Shown in pieces: positions 62,771-64,000 of a DNA stretch of 64,000 bases. The position numbers were made by a program, and so were the translations under genes. A model generated the notes under the pieces. That model did no database searches, was not told the origin of the DNA, and saw only the letters and a program-made list of their open reading frames with translations. Every line of letters starts with the position of its first letter. Positions within the stretch are counted from its first letter, which is position 1. The stretch comes from Polyangium mundeleinium (lineage in GTDB: Bacteria > Myxococcota_A > Polyangia > Polyangiales > Polyangiaceae), in the NCBI RefSeq assembly GCF_028369105.1, contig NZ_JAQNDO010000001.1:9704501-9768500 (forward strand), read 5' to 3'.

Positions 62771-64000
62771 GTCCGGTCGACGGGGAGCACGAACGAGAAC
62801 GTCGTCCCCCGGCCCACCTCGCTCTCGACCCATAACCTCCCGCCCTGCGCGACCACGAGGCCCCACGAGATGGCGAGCCCGAGCCCGGTGCCTTTGTAGG
62901 CGTTCGCGTCGCCCCGCCAGTACGGCTTGAACAGGTTCGGCAGGTGCTCCGCGGGGATCCCGCGGCCCGTATCCGCGACCGAAAACACCACCTCGTCCTC
63001 GCGCGGCTCCACGCGCACGACCACGGATCCGCCTGGCTCCGTCGCGCTGATCGCATTGCCGAGGAGGTTTCCGAGGATCTGGATCACCCGATCGTGATCA
63101 CAAAGCACCCGCGGCGGCTCCCCGACGACCTCGCACCCCAAGCCGATCCCCTTCTCGCTCGCCCTCTCCTCGAAGCTCGCCACGGCTTCCTGCACGATGC
63201 CGCGTGGCTCCTCGGGTTTGCGTGCCACCGAGAGGCGATTCGCCGCCACGGCCGCGAGGTCCACGAGGTCCCCGATGATCCGCGCCATGTGCCGCGCGTG
63301 GCGCAACGCCGTCTCCGTACGTTGCCGGAGGTCGGCCCCGGCCTCGCCCGGCGGCGCCCTCCGGGCCAAGAGCTCCAGGTTCATCGTGATCACGCTGAGC
63401 GGATTGCGCAGATCGTGGGACACGATTTCGAGGATCTGCTCGCGCGCCTGGATGGACTCCCGGAGCTCGGTGATGTCGATGGTCACGCCCTGGAACATCG
63501 GCGCGCCCGCGCGCTCGGTCCCGTGCACGCCGGTGTGGACCCAGAGGACACGACCGTCCGGCCGCAGGAAACGGTGGTCCAGGCGCTCGTCGGTCCGTGC
63601 TTCGAGGCAGCGGCGGAAGAGCGCGAGGAGCCGGCCGTGCTCCGCGGCGGGGACGTGGGTGCCCCAGAAATCGGGCGCGCTCATCCATTCGGCCGGCGTC
63701 ATACCGGTCACGGGCGTGGCCCGTTCACTCACGAACGAAAACCGGAGGGAGAGCGCGTCGGCCTCCCATACGACGACGTGATCCAGGTTGTTCACGAGAT
63801 CGCGGAAGCGCAGCCGCTCGATGTCGACCTGGGCGAGGACACGTTCGAGCTCGGCGCGGCTCTCCCCTGCGCCCCGGTCGCGGGCGCGCGTGTAGCGCTC
63901 GACGGCCGCGACGATGGCCGCGTCGATGGCCTGGTGGAGGGTCAGGAACCCCTCGGGGCCGCCGGGCAGGTTTTGCTTTCGCCAGAGCGACCGCGTGATC
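62767..64000 (-). CDS. PAS sensor histidine kinase (partial, runs off the right edge)
   Basis: At least 410 residues are visible and the frame stays open to the window edge, so the start is outside. The visible N-terminus (FLTLHQAIDAAIVAAVERYT, then ERVLAQVDIERLRF) resembles the helical RsbRD-type sensor segment. A PAS domain follows (VVVWEADALSLRFSFVSERA, HRFLRPDGRVLWVHTGVH), then HisKA with EIVSHDLRNPLSVITMNLEL and HATPase with NLLGNAISATEPGGS, DTGRGIP and GTGLGLAIS. No receiver is attached. It is probably cytosolic. The stop overlaps that of the convergent hybrid kinase. Confidence 0.92.
   Translation of the reverse strand, partial: ITRSLWRKQNLPGGPEGFLTLHQAIDAAIVAAVERYTRARDRGAGESRAELERVLAQVDIERLRFRDLVNNLDHVVVWEADALSLRFSFVSERATPVTGMTPAEWMSAPDFWGTHVPAAEHGRLLALFRRCLEARTDERLDHRFLRPDGRVLWVHTGVHGTERAGAPMFQGVTIDITELRESIQAREQILEIVSHDLRNPLSVITMNLELLARRAPPGEAGADLRQRTETALRHARHMARIIGDLVDLAAVAANRLSVARKPEEPRGIVQEAVASFEERASEKGIGLGCEVVGEPPRVLCDHDRVIQILGNLLGNAISATEPGGSVVVRVEPREDEVVFSVADTGRGIPAEHLPNLFKPYWRGDANAYKGTGLGLAISWGLVVAQGGRLWVESEVGRGTTFSFVLPVDRT

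Overview
The window is GC-rich DNA (about 70 % by eye) with dense, often overlapping genes. It looks like a chromosomal segment of a myxobacterium, most likely of the Polyangium/Sorangium type. Grounds for this are a eukaryote-like Ser/Thr kinase with a zinc-ribbon N-terminus, an ADYC-type lipoprotein, many secreted lipoproteins, type IV pilus minor pilins with a PilY1-like adhesin, hybrid sensor kinases and low-complexity acidic or alanine/proline-rich extensions. No rRNA, tRNA, CRISPR array or complete insertion sequence was seen. Taxonomy is an inference.

Layout. 67-3302: a tightly overlapping four-gene operon (RibD-C reductase, MDR dehydrogenase, degenerate 6-pyruvoyl-tetrahydropterin-synthase homologue, GT4 glycosyltransferase), possibly for a modified pterin or a related compound. 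3394-7604: a PAS/HisKA/REC hybrid kinase, then an XPB helicase/Bax1 nuclease pair. 7609-12963: ADYC lipoprotein, CorA, a thioredoxin-rhodanese fusion, and larB/larC of nickel-pincer cofactor synthesis. 13057-19575: DUF1579-like protein, membrane protein, PmbA/TldE, two small Cys-rich lipoproteins, an HTH regulator, a lamin-tail lipoprotein and a small HTH protein. 19593-22554: scpA-scpB, the latter with a 92-residue acidic tail, divergent from a Ser/Thr kinase operon (22621-25544). 25686-28605: MaoC hydratase, membrane-anchored parvulin, DUF6599-like lipoprotein. 28802-36125: minor-pilin/PilY1 operon behind a strong sigma-54 promoter match. 36252-39210: gcvT-gcvH-gcvPA. 39367-46118: envelope proteins, hydrolases, a GT-C-like membrane protein and a TPR protein. 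46373-52044: SDR, RidA, MarR, enoyl-CoA hydratase, acyl-CoA dehydrogenase and old-yellow-enzyme genes, probably one CoA-thioester catabolic operon. 52108-58327: the accessory highlight (below). 58402-64000: outer-membrane protein, RsbQ-like hydrolase coupled to a hybrid kinase, and a second kinase running off the right edge.

The best candidate for an undescribed system is 54241-58327. A lipoprotein gene (A) with a conserved body and a variable Cys-rich tip is paired with a gene (B) for a two-repeat helical protein. The pair is duplicated in tandem (A1-B1-A2-B2) and lies between a complete metallophosphoesterase gene and a duplicated 3' fragment of the same gene. Base composition falls to about 46 % GC over the A2 tip and the start of B2. 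A1 has a stop codon at codon 6. A 127-bp MITE-like inverted-repeat element lies just upstream. Variable C-terminal tips in tandem copies resemble polymorphic toxin/immunity loci such as the myxobacterial SitA/SitI lipoprotein toxins, but no toxin or immunity family was recognised, so that link is an inference.
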